Assembly (NCBI RefSeq): GCF_014647635.1
Contig: NZ_BMPO01000002.1
Coordinates: 62,001 to 126,000, forward strand
From: Pseudomonas matsuisoli
GTDB taxonomy: Bacteria > Pseudomonadota > Gammaproteobacteria > Pseudomonadales > Pseudomonadaceae
DNA: 64,000 nucleotides
Reading direction: 5' to 3'
The notes beneath the pieces were generated by a model. It was given only the letters and a program-made list of their open reading frames with translations. It made no database searches and was not told the DNA's origin. Below, one piece after another: positions 29,741-45,545 of this stretch; position 1 is the first letter of the stretch; every line of letters starts with the position of its first letter. The translations under genes and the position numbers were made by a program.

Positions 29741-29770
29741 AAAAACAAAAACGCCCGGCAGAGCCGGGCG
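29741..29770 (-). terminator. Rho-independent terminator of purB
   Basis: On the minus strand CGCCCGGC-TCT-GCCGGGCG (29752-29770) is followed by TTTTTGTTTTT (29741-29751). It starts 17 bases after the purB stop. Confidence 0.9.
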
Positions 29771-29786
29771 TGGGAGGCGGTTCCGG

Positions 29787-31247
<1,461 letters not shown>

Positions 31248-31868
31248 TCACCTGCGCATGCGTGGATAGAGTTCTTTCAAAAGCTTGCGACGGCTGAACA
31301 CCAGCTGCCAGCGGTGTCCGCCAAGCTGTCGCCAAAGGAGAGCGGAGCGGATGCCGGAAAGCAGAAGGGCGCGGATTTTCGCGGCATTGGCGCTCTGTTG
31401 CAAAAAGCGCATGTCGCCTTGTACCTGAATACGCTGGCGAAACGTGCTGATGGTGTCTTCGTACAGGCCACCGCAGGACGCAAGCACGTTTTCGTGGGTG
31501 ATACCGAAATGCTCGGCCTGCGACTGAATTTGGCCCAACCGGTTGCCAATGGTGTCAAGCATGTCGCCTCGTTTCGAAAGCTGGCGTTCCAGCCCGACGA
31601 GAGATAGCGCATAGCGCAGGGGTTCACGCTGGACACCGCCGGGCTCGCGCTCGAGTGCTCCGGCAAGCGCCTTGTAGCCCTCCTGAAGCTCGGTGTCATC
31701 ACCGCCATAGACGTCGAGCGTTGCGCCGGGGTCGCGTATGAGCAGGCTGGAAATCATGCATGAAAGGGCCCGTTCATTTACCTGTCCAGTCCTTGCGACA
31801 AGGTCGACCAGCACGGCTGCTTGAAAAACGCCGCCTAGTGCGACTAATTGCTCCTGCGTCCGGTTCAT
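31248..31868 (-). CDS. hflD: High-frequency lysogenisation protein HflD homologue
   Basis: A 206-residue all-helical peripheral membrane protein. The family is recognised by its N-terminal [23 protein letters not shown] and C-terminal [20 protein letters not shown]. In E. coli it binds phage lambda CII; its native role in other bacteria is unclear. It overlaps mnmA by 4 bases, the classical mnmA-hflD-purB order. Confidence 0.92.
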   Translation of the reverse strand: MNRTQEQLVALGGVFQAAVLVDLVARTGQVNERALSCMISSLLIRDPGATLDVYGGDDTELQEGYKALAGALEREPGGVQREPLRYALSLVGLERQLSKRGDMLDTIGNRLGQIQSQAEHFGITHENVLASCGGLYEDTISTFRQRIQVQGDMRFLQQSANAAKIRALLLSGIRSALLWRQLGGHRWQLVFSRRKLLKELYPRMRR

Positions 31869-32974
31869 GCGGCAGACTCCTTCATGCCTTCGCGTTCAGC
31901 TTTCTCAATGACGCCGCCGCCCAAGCAAACCTCACCGTCGTAGAACACGACGGATTGTCCAGGGGTAACGGCGCGCTGCGGTTCGTCGAATTCGACGCGA
32001 TAGCCTTTATCGGTCTGATGCAGCGTGCAGGTTTGATCGCTCTGGCGATAGCGGACTTTGGCCGTAAGTGCTCTGGGGGTCGTGATCGATTGTGGGTTGA
32101 CCCAGAGCACTTCGGAGACCGACAGGGCGCTCGAGTAAAGCCACGGATGTTCATTCCCCTGGCCGACGATGAGTACGTTGCGGCTCAGGTCCTTTTCCAG
32201 CACATACCATGGTTCGTCGCCAGCATCCTTCATGCCGCCAATACCCAGACCCTGACGTTGGCCGATCGTGTGGTACATCAAGCCGTGGTGGCGGCCGATG
32301 ATCTCGCCATCCGTATCGATGATGTCGCCTGGTTGGGACGGCAGATATTGCTTCAGGAAATCGCTAAAACGTCGCTCTCCGATAAAGCAGATGCCAGTGG
32401 AATCCTTCTTTCTTGCAGTGGCGAGGCCGTGCTGTTCTGCCAGCGTTCGGACGGCTGGCTTCTCCAGCTCACCTACTGGAAAAAGCGTCCGCGCAATTTG
32501 CTGTCCGCCCACTGCGTGCAGGAAATAGCTTTGATCTTTATTGGCGTCGAGCCCTTTGAGTAGTTGGCTCACGCCTTCGCTGTCTCGACGACGAACATAA
32601 TGCCCGGTGGCGATAAGGTCGGCGCCCAGACCAAGTGCGTAGTCTAGAAAGGCCTTGAACTTGATTTCGCGATTGCAAAGGATGTCGGGGTTAGGTGTAC
32701 GCCCGGCCCGATATTCCTCGAGGAAGTGTTCGAAGACGTTGTCCCAGTACTCGGCTGCGAAGTTGGCGGTGTGTAGCTTGATTCCGAGTCGGTCGGCGAC
32801 CGCCTGAGCGTCCGCTAAGTCCTCTTTCGCAGTGCAATATTCGGTGCCGTCGTCCTCTTCCCAGTTCTTCATGAACAGGCCTTCGACGTGGTAGCCCTGC
32901 TGTTGCAGAAGCAAGGCCGAGACTGAGGAGTCCACACCGCCGGACATTCCGACAATGACGTGTTTGCCGTTCAA
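31865..32974 (-). CDS. mnmA: tRNA-specific 2-thiouridylase MnmA
   Basis: A 369-residue enzyme that thiolates U34 of tRNA-Lys/Glu/Gln. The PP-loop SGGVDSS (11-17) and the catalytic cysteines C100 ([10 protein letters not shown]) and C196 ([11 protein letters not shown]) are present. Its sulfur is delivered by the Tus relay, whose genes (tusBCD, tusE) are also in this window at 52-53.4 kb. It is followed by hflD with a 4-base overlap and preceded by the nudix gene with a 13-base gap. Confidence 0.96.
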   Translation of the reverse strand: MNGKHVIVGMSGGVDSSVSALLLQQQGYHVEGLFMKNWEEDDGTEYCTAKEDLADAQAVADRLGIKLHTANFAAEYWDNVFEHFLEEYRAGRTPNPDILCNREIKFKAFLDYALGLGADLIATGHYVRRRDSEGVSQLLKGLDANKDQSYFLHAVGGQQIARTLFPVGELEKPAVRTLAEQHGLATARKKDSTGICFIGERRFSDFLKQYLPSQPGDIIDTDGEIIGRHHGLMYHTIGQRQGLGIGGMKDAGDEPWYVLEKDLSRNVLIVGQGNEHPWLYSSALSVSEVLWVNPQSITTPRALTAKVRYRQSDQTCTLHQTDKGYRVEFDEPQRAVTPGQSVVFYDGEVCLGGGVIEKAEREGMKESAA

Positions 32975-32987
32975 GGGTAGCGCCTCT

Positions 32988-33428
32988 TCATTTCATGATC
33001 ATCGACAGGGGATAGCGATGCCCTGTCAGATACTGTTCGATTGCTTCGAGCACCATGGGGCTGCGTAAGCGGGATGACTCGGCACGAATCTCGTCCAGGC
33101 TTAGCCAGAGCGCACGATCGATATCGGCGTCGAGTTCGTACGCGGGGTCGTGCGCGAGGGGCGTCGCGTGGAACGTCGTACGGTAATAGGTCACGCCGTT
33201 GGAAGGTGCCTTGTACAGTCCGATCCCGACGATACCGTCGATGCGTACGTGCCAGCCTGTTTCTTCCAGGGTCTCGCGTACCGCAGCATCCACTAGCGCC
33301 TCATCTGGCTCCAGATGGCCCGCGGGTTGATTGAGTACTTTTCGACCGGCTTTGGTTTCCTCGACGAGCAAAAAGCGGCCGGCCTGTTCGATAACCGTGG
33401 CGACGGTTACGTGTGCATGCCAATTCAT
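32988..33428 (-). CDS. Nudix hydrolase (NudJ-like)
   Basis: A 146-residue Nudix protein. The box [23 protein letters not shown] fits GX5EX7REUXEEXGU. The position before mnmA matches E. coli nudJ (ymfB), a thiamine-pyrophosphate and nucleoside-triphosphate phosphatase, so the same activity is inferred. It begins the nudix-mnmA-hflD(-purB) transcription unit. Confidence 0.88.
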   Translation of the reverse strand: MNWHAHVTVATVIEQAGRFLLVEETKAGRKVLNQPAGHLEPDEALVDAAVRETLEETGWHVRIDGIVGIGLYKAPSNGVTYYRTTFHATPLAHDPAYELDADIDRALWLSLDEIRAESSRLRSPMVLEAIEQYLTGHRYPLSMIMK

Positions 33429-33479
33429 CGTTGAGCCTGTGGCGAAAAGTGGAGAAGTATAAACGCTCCGTTGGCTGCG

Positions 33480-33512
33480 TAAAAACGAAACCCCGGCGGA
33501 TGCCGGGGTTTC
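33480..33512 (-). terminator. Rho-independent terminator of idh
   Basis: GAAACCCCGGC (33487-33497) pairs with GCCGGGGTTTC (33502-33512) around a 4-base loop; on the minus strand a T-rich tail (TTTCGTTTTT) follows. It lies 42 bases past the idh stop. Confidence 0.9.
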
Positions 33513-33553
33513 ATCATGCTATAGCGGGTTGGGCCCGCAAGCTTACGAACGCA

Positions 33554-36164
<2,611 letters not shown>

Positions 36165-36431
36165 TCAGGCTTCCGCCGTAGCTGCCTGTGGAATGGATGT
36201 AGTCTGGGCGGGAACGGTGTCTTCTGTCACGACTGGGCTGATATTGATGGCATGTAGGCCCTTAGGGCCTTGCACGATTTCGAATTTCACCGGTTGGCCG
36301 GCTTTCAATGTTTTGTAGCCCTCCATTTGAATGGCGGAGTAATGAGCGAACAAATCCTCATCCCGACCTTCAGCCAACACGAATCCGTAGCCTTTGGCAT
36401 TGTTGAACCACTTGACCTTGCCGCTAAGCAT
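36165..36431 (-). CDS. cspD: Cold-shock-domain protein CspD
   Basis: An 88-residue nucleic-acid-binding protein. The cold-shock domain carries RNP1 KGYGFV and RNP2 LFAHYSAI, followed by an Ala/Thr-rich tail. E. coli CspD inhibits replication in stationary phase; here the divergent clpS-clpA neighbour supports the CspD name. The ATG (MLSGKVKWF) has AGAGGGAAG upstream and fits the family better than an ATG 18 bases earlier. Confidence 0.93.
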   Translation of the reverse strand: MLSGKVKWFNNAKGYGFVLAEGRDEDLFAHYSAIQMEGYKTLKAGQPVKFEIVQGPKGLHAINISPVVTEDTVPAQTTSIPQAATAEA

Positions 36432-36650
36432 ACCGACTTCCCTCTGCAAAGGACCCCATCACTGGAGTATGATCCGTTTCGTCGCCGTACGAAGCCGTGC
36501 CTTCGCCGGGACCCGAAACCCTCAATGGGTGTTCATTGGTTTTATCACCCTTTTGTCGGGTGTCAAGGCCATGTGAAGGACCGCTCGGCAGTATCTCGCC
36601 AGGGTCCATACAATTTTCCATCTATAGCCACCTGCGAACGACTTTACCTT

Positions 36651-37013
36651 ATGCGCTCTACTACCCAGATTCGGCTAATCTCCAATCAGAGTCATCCTGA
36701 TGGCTACGAAGACGATTCCAGCGGTCTGGCGATCCAGGAAGCCAAGCCAGAGTTGAAGGCGCCACCGATGTATAGAGTGGTAATGTTCAACGATGATTAC
36801 ACGCCGATGGATTTCGTCGTCGAGGTGCTGGAGTCGATTTTCGCGATGAATCGCGAGCAAGCCACGCGAGTCATGCTGACGGTCCATTCCGAAGGAAAAG
36901 CGGTGTGTGGCACATTTACTCGAGATGTGGCTGAAACCAAGGCTGAGCAAGTCAATCAATATGCTAGGGAAAGCCATCATCCATTGCTCTGCGAAATTGA
37001 GAAAGAAGGCTAA
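36651..37013 (+). CDS. clpS: ClpS, ClpA adaptor for N-degron substrates
   Basis: A 120-residue adaptor that binds destabilising N-terminal residues and hands substrates to ClpAP. The binding pocket motifs [11 protein letters not shown] and [12 protein letters not shown] are intact, after a flexible N-terminal tail of ~35 residues. The ATG at 36651 (MRSTTQIRL) matches family length; its ribosome site is weak. It precedes clpA by 170 bases and is divergent from cspD. Confidence 0.94.
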   Translation: MRSTTQIRLISNQSHPDGYEDDSSGLAIQEAKPELKAPPMYRVVMFNDDYTPMDFVVEVLESIFAMNREQATRVMLTVHSEGKAVCGTFTRDVAETKAEQVNQYARESHHPLLCEIEKEG

Positions 37014-37183
37014 ACAACGCGCTTGATTCTCGAGCGCAGAGCCCCCACAAAGTGTTGAGTTGCGCCGGGCATTTGTGTTTTCGTCGAGTACGATCAGGTG
37101 TGCGTCGCTCGACGCGTTCGGTGGCAAGGCGTTGCCATCCAGATCAGGTTCCAAAGCGGCGACCGCTTGGTAAGAGGTGAAGC

Positions 37184-39457
37184 ATGTTGAACCGTGAGCT
37201 AGAAGTCACTCTCAATCTCGCTTTCAAAGAGGCTCGAGCCAAGCGGCACGAGTTCATGACGGTTGAGCATTTATTATTGGCGCTGCTTGATAACGAGGCT
37301 GCGGCTACGGTGCTTCGCGCCTGTGGTGCAAGCCTGGACAAGTTGAGGCATGAGCTGCAGGAGTTCATCGACTCGACGACTCCTCTCATTCCTCAACACG
37401 ACGAAGATCGCGAAACCCAGCCAACGTTGGGGTTCCAGCGCGTATTGCAGCGCGCCGTGTTTCACGTCCAAAGTTCCGGCAAGCGTGAAGTCACAGGGGC
37501 TAATGTCCTCGTGGCAATTTTCAGCGAGCAGGAGAGTCAGGCCGTATTTCTCCTCAAGCAGCAGAGCGTAGCGCGTATAGATGTCGTGAATTTCATCGCG
37601 CATGGCATTTCCAAGGTGCCGGGCCACGGCGAGCAAGGCGATAGCGAGCCAGAGGCTCAAGATGACGAAGGCGGTGAGACCGCGGCAGCTGGCCAGCCTC
37701 TGGAGGCATACGCGTCGAATTTGAATGAGGCCGCTCGGCAAGGCCGTATCGACCCGCTGGTCGGTCGTGAGTCCGAGGTAGAGCGTGTTGCGCAGATCCT
37801 AGCGCGTCGGCGCAAGAACAACCCGCTGCTAGTAGGCGAAGCGGGTGTTGGTAAAACGGCGATTGCCGAAGGCTTGGCCAAGCGAATCGTCGATGGGATG
37901 GTGCCGGATATCCTTTCCGATAGCGTCGTTTATTCCCTTGACTTAGGTGCATTGCTCGCGGGAACGAAATATCGCGGCGACTTCGAGAAGCGCTTCAAGG
38001 CGTTACTGAACGAGCTGCGCAAGCGGCCTCACGCAATTCTGTTCATTGATGAAATCCACACGATCATTGGCGCTGGCGCAGCGTCGGGCGGCGTGATGGA
38101 TGCGTCCAACCTGCTCAAACCATTGCTATCGTCTGGGGAAATCCGCTGCATCGGGTCCACGACGTTCCAGGAATTCCGCGGGATTTTCGAAAAGGACCGC
38201 GCGCTCGCACGACGCTTCCAAAAGGTAGATGTCGTCGAGCCTTCCGTCGAAGACACGATCGGAATTCTCAAGGGCTTGAAAGGGCGCTTCGAGCAGCATC
38301 ACCACATCGAATACAGCGATGAAGCGCTCCGCGTCGCGGCAGAGCTGGCAGCTCGTTATATCAATGATCGTCATATGCCCGACAAGGCAATTGATGTAAT
38401 TGACGAAGCGGGCGCTTACCAACAGCTTCAGCCAGAAAGCAAGCGTGTCAAGCGTATCGAAGTCGAGCAGGTGGAGGACATCGTAGCGAAAATCGCGCGC
38501 ATCCCACCTAAGAGCGTTAGCAGCTCCGATAAAGAGCTTCTGCGCAATCTTGAGCGCGATCTGAAGCTGACAGTCTTCGGGCAGAACGATGCTATCGATT
38601 CGCTTTCGACGGCCATCAAGTTGTCCCGAGCGGGCCTGAAGCAGCCCGACAAACCTGTAGGGTCGTTCCTGTTCGCCGGTCCAACCGGGGTCGGCAAGAC
38701 CGAAGTGGCCAGGCAGCTTTCGAAAGCATTGGGTATCGATCTGGTGCGCTTTGACATGTCTGAGTACATGGAGCGGCATACGGTGTCCCGCTTGATCGGT
38801 GCGCCGCCGGGGTATGTTGGCTTCGATCAAGGCGGGTTGCTGACCGAAGCGATCACCAAAACTCCGCACTGCGTTTTGCTACTTGATGAAATCGAGAAGG
38901 CGCACCCAGAGGTGTTCAACCTTCTGTTGCAGGTGATGGATCACGGTACATTGACGGACAACAACGGCCGCAAAGCTGATTTCCGCAATGTCATCCTCAT
39001 CATGACGACCAACGCTGGGGCTGAGACGGCGGCTCGCGCATCAATCGGGTTCACGCATCAGGACCATTCCACTGATGCAATGGAAGTCATCAAGAAGAGC
39101 TTCACACCGGAATTCCGCAACCGTTTGGATACCATCATTCAGTTCGGTCGTCTGAGCCATGAAGTGATCAAGAGCATCGTGGACAAGTTCCTAGTTGAGC
39201 TTCAAGCTCAACTGGAGGACAAGCACGTGCAGCTCGAGGTCAGCGATGCGGCGCGCGGCTGGTTGGGTGAGCGTGGCTACGATGTGCAAATGGGCGCGCG
39301 CCCAATGTCACGCTTGATTCAGGACAAGATCAAGCGTCCGCTTGCAGAGCAGATTCTGTTCGGGGAATTGGCTGAGCACGGTGGGGTGGTACACATTGAT
39401 CTCGAAGGCGACGAGCTGACATTCGACTATGAGATCACGGCTGCCGAGCCGGCCTGA
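37184..39457 (+). CDS. clpA: ClpA, ATPase subunit of the ClpAP protease
   Basis: A 757-residue AAA+ unfoldase. It has an N-domain (1-~140), an acidic linker, D1 with Walker A GEAGVGKT, D2 with Walker A GPTGVGKT, and an IGF loop (ASIGFTH) for docking ClpP. ClpS binds its N-domain. It has AAGAGG 7 bases upstream. A bidirectional terminator separates it from convergent infA. Confidence 0.97.
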   Translation: MLNRELEVTLNLAFKEARAKRHEFMTVEHLLLALLDNEAAATVLRACGASLDKLRHELQEFIDSTTPLIPQHDEDRETQPTLGFQRVLQRAVFHVQSSGKREVTGANVLVAIFSEQESQAVFLLKQQSVARIDVVNFIAHGISKVPGHGEQGDSEPEAQDDEGGETAAAGQPLEAYASNLNEAARQGRIDPLVGRESEVERVAQILARRRKNNPLLVGEAGVGKTAIAEGLAKRIVDGMVPDILSDSVVYSLDLGALLAGTKYRGDFEKRFKALLNELRKRPHAILFIDEIHTIIGAGAASGGVMDASNLLKPLLSSGEIRCIGSTTFQEFRGIFEKDRALARRFQKVDVVEPSVEDTIGILKGLKGRFEQHHHIEYSDEALRVAAELAARYINDRHMPDKAIDVIDEAGAYQQLQPESKRVKRIEVEQVEDIVAKIARIPPKSVSSSDKELLRNLERDLKLTVFGQNDAIDSLSTAIKLSRAGLKQPDKPVGSFLFAGPTGVGKTEVARQLSKALGIDLVRFDMSEYMERHTVSRLIGAPPGYVGFDQGGLLTEAITKTPHCVLLLDEIEKAHPEVFNLLLQVMDHGTLTDNNGRKADFRNVILIMTTNAGAETAARASIGFTHQDHSTDAMEVIKKSFTPEFRNRLDTIIQFGRLSHEVIKSIVDKFLVELQAQLEDKHVQLEVSDAARGWLGERGYDVQMGARPMSRLIQDKIKRPLAEQILFGELAEHGGVVHIDLEGDELTFDYEITAAEPA

Positions 39458-39480
39458 TCGTTAGCGCTGCGTAGTAAGCA

Positions 39481-39507
39481 AAACGCCCGGTGGATTCCGG
39501 GCGTTTT
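39481..39507. terminator. Bidirectional terminator between clpA and infA
   Basis: AAACGCCCGG and CCGGGCGTTT pair (10 bp) around TGGATT. A-rich on the left and T-rich on the right, it suits both the plus-strand clpA and the minus-strand infA, whose stops lie 23 and 20 bases away. Confidence 0.88.
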
Positions 39508-39527
39508 CGTATGGGCTGACGGCTACT

Positions 39528-39746
39528 TCAGCGGGCGCGGTAAGTAATGCGGCCCTTGCTCAGGTCATACGGCGTCAATTCCACACGAACCTTGTCGCCA
39601 GTGAGAATACGAATGTAGTTCTTGCGCATTTTTCCGGAGATATGCGCGGTAACGACGTGCCCATTTTCCAACTCCACACGAAACATGGTGTTAGGCAGGG
39701 TGTCGACGACAGTGCCTTCCATTTCGAAGCTGTCTTCTTTCGACAT
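39528..39746 (-). CDS. infA: Translation initiation factor IF-1
   Basis: A 72-residue S1/OB-fold protein that binds the ribosomal A site during initiation. The start [11 protein letters not shown] gives the normal family length; a longer in-frame reading (from 39809) is rejected. Next to bpt and aat, the same neighbourhood as in other gammaproteobacteria. Confidence 0.97.
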
Positions 39747-39845
39747 GCAGTAAAACCCTCGATCTTTATGGATGGCCACGCGGTAAATGTCCGCGGGCAA
39801 AAACGGCAAATATTGTGCCCGAAAAGCCGCAGAGCTGCCAGTGCC

Positions 39846-40553
39846 TCAGGTCAGGGTGACCCAACGCTGATTGACGTGAAGCTCAATGGGGCGATATTCA
39901 GTCTTATAGTTCATTTTCCGGCAGTTCTTGATCCAGTAGCCCAGGTAGACGGCATTCAGCCCAAGCCGTCTGGCTTCCGCGATCTGCCAAAGTATTGCGA
40001 AGCGCCCCAGGCTGCGACGTTCTTCATCTGGGTCGTAGAAGGTGTATACCGCCGAAAGACCATTGGGCAACACGTCCGTAACCGCAACGGCAATGAGCCG
40101 TCCCTCGAGCCTGAACTCGAAGAAGCGGCAAAAAGACAGATCCCTGACCAGGAACGTGGAGAACTGTTCTCGGCTGGGTGGGTACATATCACCGTCGGCA
40201 TGGCGTTCTTCGATGTAGCGGGAATAGAGCGCGTAATACTCTTCGGTAAAGCGTGGCTTCATTGCCGCCACCTGAACGCTTACGTTGCGCTTCAGGATCC
40301 GCTTTTGTTGCCTGTTCGGTTGGAAGTCCGCGCTGGGTATTCGTGCCGGAATGCAGCCATTGCACTGCTGGCAGTGAGGACGATAGAGGTGGTCGCCGCT
40401 GCGGCGAAAGCCGACTTCCGATAGGTCGGCATAGACCTTCACATCCATCGGCTGGCTTGGATCCAGGAACAGCGTGGTCGCTTGTTCGTCCGGCAAGTAG
40501 CTGCATGGATGAGGCTGGGTGGCGTAAAACCTAAGGCGTGCCAGCTCGGTCAT
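39846..40553 (-). CDS. bpt: Aspartate/glutamate leucyltransferase
   Basis: A 235-residue tRNA-protein transferase (also called Ate) that adds Leu to N-terminal Asp or Glu, creating a ClpS-recognised degron. The Cys-rich N-terminal signature [15 protein letters not shown] and the C-terminal [15 protein letters not shown] are typical. The product feeds the ClpS/ClpA pair encoded just upstream in the window. It starts 52 bases after aat. Confidence 0.94.
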   Translation of the reverse strand: MTELARLRFYATQPHPCSYLPDEQATTLFLDPSQPMDVKVYADLSEVGFRRSGDHLYRPHCQQCNGCIPARIPSADFQPNRQQKRILKRNVSVQVAAMKPRFTEEYYALYSRYIEERHADGDMYPPSREQFSTFLVRDLSFCRFFEFRLEGRLIAVAVTDVLPNGLSAVYTFYDPDEERRSLGRFAILWQIAEARRLGLNAVYLGYWIKNCRKMNYKTEYRPIELHVNQRWVTLT

Positions 40554-40605
40554 GATGAGGTCTCGGGTCGACTGCCGTCAGTGTAGCCAGCTGTCGAGTG
40601 ATCGC

Positions 40606-41286
40606 CTAGATCAGCCAGTCCGCGCTGGTCGGCTCGTCGAGGTCTTTTCCCAAGTAGCCGGCGAACTCGCGGCGAGTAATGGGGCGGGCGCCGAAGCTTT
40701 GCAGGTGATCGGTGGGCATTTGGCAGTCGATGAGGCTGAATCCCCAGGCCTGCAGTTTGGTGACCAGTGTCACGAACGCGATTTTGGAAGCATTGTCCGT
40801 TCGGCTGAACATCGACTCGCCAAAGAACAGTCGTCCCATGGCAAGGCCGTAGAGACCACCAACCAATTCGTCGTCTCGCCATACCTCGACAGAATGCGCG
40901 ATGCCGCGCTCATGCAATGAAAGATACGCACGCTGCATCGGCGTGGTGATCCAGGTGCCATCCGTATAATCACGTGGCGCGGCGCATCCTTGAATGACAC
41001 CTTGGAAATCACGATCGAAGGAGAGCGTAAAGGAATGCTTGCGTAACGCTTTGCTAAGGCTTCTCGAGACGTGAAGCTCATGCGGCAGCAACACCGTCCG
41101 CGGATCAGGAGACCACCATAAAATGGGTTGGCCGTCCTGATACCAGGGAAAGCACCCGTGGCGATACGCTTCCAGCAAACGTTCGGGCGAGAGATCCCCG
41201 CCCGCGGCCAGTAGGCCGTTGGGCTCGCGTAGTGCGCTTTCCAGAGGAGGGAAATCCAGTGAATCGCGTTTCAGCCAGGTGAGCAT
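40606..41286 (-). CDS. aat: Leucyl/phenylalanyl-tRNA--protein transferase
   Basis: A 226-residue enzyme that attaches Leu/Phe to N-terminal Arg or Lys, making substrates for ClpS-ClpAP. Signature blocks are [36 protein letters not shown] and [17 protein letters not shown]. It lies 12 bases after trxB and before bpt. Confidence 0.96.
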   Translation of the reverse strand: MLTWLKRDSLDFPPLESALREPNGLLAAGGDLSPERLLEAYRHGCFPWYQDGQPILWWSPDPRTVLLPHELHVSRSLSKALRKHSFTLSFDRDFQGVIQGCAAPRDYTDGTWITTPMQRAYLSLHERGIAHSVEVWRDDELVGGLYGLAMGRLFFGESMFSRTDNASKIAFVTLVTKLQAWGFSLIDCQMPTDHLQSFGARPITRREFAGYLGKDLDEPTSADWLI

Positions 41287-41298
41287 ATGAGACAGGGA

Positions 41299-42288
<990 letters not shown>

Positions 42289-42478
42289 TCAAATTCAGCA
42301 CTTTCGGTTGGCACGTATGCTACACGGAACCTGGCGCAATCGCTAAGTGGGCGCATAGAGGTCTACTGTGTTCACCGATCCGCTCAGACATGGGCAGCGC
42401 TTGGTCAAAGCCGTACAATAGCGATCGCCGATAGACACATGAAATTGAAAGCGCCTATGGCGCAGGAAAAGCCGCGTT

Positions 42479-44890
42479 TTGAAAAACTCTACCGCATCTG
42501 CTCGTAAGCCGGACTGGCGCGATCAGCTGACCGTTCGTTTGAAAGAAGGCGCTCTGATCGCGCTGGGCGCATTCTGTGTGTACTTATGGATGGCGCTGCT
42601 CACCTACAATCCTTCTGATCCCGGCTGGACACACACCAGTGCCGTGCAGGACGTGCACAACGCAGCCGGTAGGGCAGGGGCGTGGTCCGCCGATATTTTG
42701 TTCATGGTGCTGGGCTACTTCGCATATGTGTTCCCGCTGCTACTGGCGATCAAGACCCTGCAGGTATTCCGTGCGCGCCATGAACCTTGGCAGTGGAGCG
42801 GTTGGCTGTTTTCGTGGCGCTTGATCGGGCTCGTTTTTCTGATTCTGTCTGGCTCGGCACTCGCGTTCATTCATTTCCACTCTGCGTCGGGCATGCCTGC
42901 CTCGGCAGGTGGCGCACTTGGCCAAAGCCTTGGCCAAGTGGCAATCAACGCGCTTAACGTTCAGGGCAGCACGCTCGTCTTTCTTGCTGTTTTCCTCTTT
43001 GGCTTGACGGTCTTCGCCGACCTTTCCTGGTTCCGCGTAATGGATCTCACCGGAAAGATCGCGTTGGACCTTGTTGAGCTCGTCCAGACCGGCTTTAGTC
43101 GCTGGTGGAGTGCGCGTTCAGAGCGCAAGCAGATGCTTGCACAATTGCGTGAAGATGATGTGCCGCCCATGCCGGCGAAGCCCTCCAAACACGAGCCGGC
43201 TAGAGCCAAGGAACCCGTCCTCGAGCGGGCGGAGCCACCGATCGAGTCCTTTCCCGTTGTGGAGCGAGAAAAGGAGAAGGAGAAACGCAGCGCGCCAGTC
43301 ATTTCCGCCCCTGTGCCCAGCAAACTCGCTGAGCCCAGTAAGCGTGCGATTAAGGAAAAGCAAACGCCGCTGTTCGTGGATGCCGCTATTGACGGAACGG
43401 TCCCACCCATTTCCTTGCTCGACCCCGCGGAAAAGAAACAAAAGAGTTACTCGCCCGAATCTCTGGAGTCGATGTCCCGCCTGCTCGAGATCAAGCTCAA
43501 AGAGTTTGGGGTCGAGGTTACCGTAGAGGGCGTTTACCCAGGGCCAGTGATCACGCGTTTCGAGATTCAGCCCGCAGCGGGTGTAAAGGTCAGCCGAATC
43601 TCTAATCTGGCGAAAGACCTCGCTCGCTCGCTCGCGGTGATCAGCGTTCGTGTCGTTGAAGTCATTCCGGGTAAAACGACGGTGGGTATCGAGATTCCTA
43701 ACGAAGACCGCCAGATGGTCAGGTTCTCCGAGGTGCTGGAGTCGTCGGCCTATGATGACGCGAAGTCGCCGGTCACCTTGGCGTTGGGCCATGATATCGG
43801 GGGTAATCCCATCATCGCCGACCTGGCGAAGATGCCCCACTTGCTGGTGGCGGGTACTACCGGTTCCGGTAAATCCGTCGGCGTGAACGCAATGTTGCTA
43901 TCGATCCTCTTCAAGTCGACGCCCGAAGAAGCGCGTTTGATCATGATCGACCCGAAGATGCTGGAATTGTCTATCTACGAGGGTATTCCGCACCTGCTAT
44001 GTCCGGTTGTGACCGACATGAAGGAAGCGGCCAATGCTCTACGTTGGAGCGTTGCCGAGATGGAGCGACGCTATAAGCTGATGGCTGCCATGGGTGTCAG
44101 GAACCTTGCAGGGTTCAACCGCAAGGTCAAGGACGCGGAAGAGGCGGGCACCCCCCTTACCGATCCACTCTATCGTCGCGAAAGCATGGAAGACGAAGCG
44201 CCGCTGCTGAAGACCTTGCCCACAATCGTTGTGGTCGTCGATGAATTCGCCGACATGATGATGATTGTCGGCAAGAAGGTAGAAGAGCTGATCGCACGTA
44301 TCGCGCAGAAAGCGCGGGCGGCAGGCATCCATCTCATTCTCGCGACGCAGCGTCCATCGGTGGACGTGATCACTGGCCTGATTAAAGCGAACATTCCGAC
44401 GCGCATGGCGTTTCAGGTGTCCAGCAAGATTGACTCTCGAACGATTCTTGACCAGGGCGGCGCTGAGCAACTTCTTGGGCACGGTGACATGCTTTACTTG
44501 CCGCCCGGCACAGGCTTGCCCATCCGCGTGCATGGCGCCTTCGTTTCCGACGATGAAGTGCATCGCACGGTGGAAGCCTGGAAGCTTCGTGGGGCGCCTG
44601 ATTACATCGAAGATATCTTAGCTGGAGCAGACGAAGGCTCTGGGGGCGGTAGCGCCGAAGGCGGCGGTGAGGGCAGCGAAGGGAGTGAAGAAGATCCTCT
44701 CTACGATGAAGCGGTCCGTTTCGTGACAGAGAGTCGGCGAGCGTCTATTTCCTCTGTCCAGCGCAAGCTCAAGATCGGCTATAACAGGGCCGCACGCATG
44801 ATCGAGGCCATGGAAATGGCGGGTGTCGTGACGTCGATGAATACCAATGGCTCGCGCGAGGTTATCGCGCCAGCGCCTATCCGCGATTGA
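42479..44890 (+). CDS. ftsK: DNA translocase FtsK
   Basis: An 803-residue septal DNA pump. Four transmembrane helices occupy the first ~180 residues; a short linker of ~110 residues is rich in K/E/P; the motor follows, with Walker [13 protein letters not shown] and a Walker B region [14 protein letters not shown]; the C-terminal gamma winged helix ([11 protein letters not shown]...[14 protein letters not shown]) reads KOPS. The start is a TTG ([10 protein letters not shown]) preceded by AGGAAAA; no in-frame ATG lies upstream. A 22-codon ORF (42439-42507) overlaps the start in another frame. Confidence 0.95.
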   Translation: MKNSTASARKPDWRDQLTVRLKEGALIALGAFCVYLWMALLTYNPSDPGWTHTSAVQDVHNAAGRAGAWSADILFMVLGYFAYVFPLLLAIKTLQVFRARHEPWQWSGWLFSWRLIGLVFLILSGSALAFIHFHSASGMPASAGGALGQSLGQVAINALNVQGSTLVFLAVFLFGLTVFADLSWFRVMDLTGKIALDLVELVQTGFSRWWSARSERKQMLAQLREDDVPPMPAKPSKHEPARAKEPVLERAEPPIESFPVVEREKEKEKRSAPVISAPVPSKLAEPSKRAIKEKQTPLFVDAAIDGTVPPISLLDPAEKKQKSYSPESLESMSRLLEIKLKEFGVEVTVEGVYPGPVITRFEIQPAAGVKVSRISNLAKDLARSLAVISVRVVEVIPGKTTVGIEIPNEDRQMVRFSEVLESSAYDDAKSPVTLALGHDIGGNPIIADLAKMPHLLVAGTTGSGKSVGVNAMLLSILFKSTPEEARLIMIDPKMLELSIYEGIPHLLCPVVTDMKEAANALRWSVAEMERRYKLMAAMGVRNLAGFNRKVKDAEEAGTPLTDPLYRRESMEDEAPLLKTLPTIVVVVDEFADMMMIVGKKVEELIARIAQKARAAGIHLILATQRPSVDVITGLIKANIPTRMAFQVSSKIDSRTILDQGGAEQLLGHGDMLYLPPGTGLPIRVHGAFVSDDEVHRTVEAWKLRGAPDYIEDILAGADEGSGGGSAEGGGEGSEGSEEDPLYDEAVRFVTESRRASISSVQRKLKIGYNRAARMIEAMEMAGVVTSMNTNGSREVIAPAPIRD

Positions 44891-44909
44891 ACCGATGAGG
44901 CTATCTTTG

Positions 44910-45533
44910 ATGCGTACGATTCGCACACTCTTGTTTTGTCTCCTGGGTTTGGGATTGATGCCCGCGCATGCGGATGAAGCGGCGGTCAAACGCCTCACGC
45001 AATTGCTCGGCAAGGTCGAGACGTTGAATGGGCGGTTCTCCCAGCTAACCCTAGATGGCTCGGGTACCAGCCTTCAGGAAAATGCGGGGGAAATGACGCT
45101 GAAAAGACCGGGGCTGTTTCGCTGGCACACGGACGCGCCGATGGAGCAATTACTTGTTTCCGATGGCAAGCAAGTGTGGCTTTACGATCCGGACCTTGAG
45201 CAGGTAACCGTTCGCGCCCTCGATCAGCGGCTCACGCATACTCCAGCGCTGTTGCTATCGGGTGATGTTTCCCAAATAAGCAACAGCTTCGATATCTCCT
45301 ATAAGGAGTCCAGCGGCGTCGTGGATTTCGAGCTCAAGCCCAAAGCGCGCGACACCTTGTTCGACAGCCTGAGAATGTCGTTCCGCCAGGGCGTGATCAA
45401 CGACATGCAACTGATCGACAGCGCTGGGCAACGCACGAACATTCTGTTCAGCGGGCTCAAGGTCAACACGCCTGTGGAACAGTCCCAGTTCACCTTCAAG
45501 GTGCCCGAGGGTGCCGACGTTATCCAAGAGTAA
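44910..45533 (+). CDS. lolA: Outer-membrane lipoprotein carrier protein LolA
   Basis: A 207-residue periplasmic chaperone that ferries lipoproteins from LolCDE to LolB. The signal peptide [21 protein letters not shown] is followed by the mature protein with [11 protein letters not shown] and [12 protein letters not shown]. The ATG at 44910 is preferred over 44895 because TGAGG lies 9 bases ahead. It is 19 bases after ftsK and 12 before rarA. Confidence 0.95.
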   Translation: MRTIRTLLFCLLGLGLMPAHADEAAVKRLTQLLGKVETLNGRFSQLTLDGSGTSLQENAGEMTLKRPGLFRWHTDAPMEQLLVSDGKQVWLYDPDLEQVTVRALDQRLTHTPALLLSGDVSQISNSFDISYKESSGVVDFELKPKARDTLFDSLRMSFRQGVINDMQLIDSAGQRTNILFSGLKVNTPVEQSQFTFKVPEGADVIQE

Positions 45534-45545
45534 CGAGGGCTAGCA

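Noticed and set aside
38126-38869. 247-codon minus-strand ORF
   Set aside because: Antisense to the ATPase domains of clpA.
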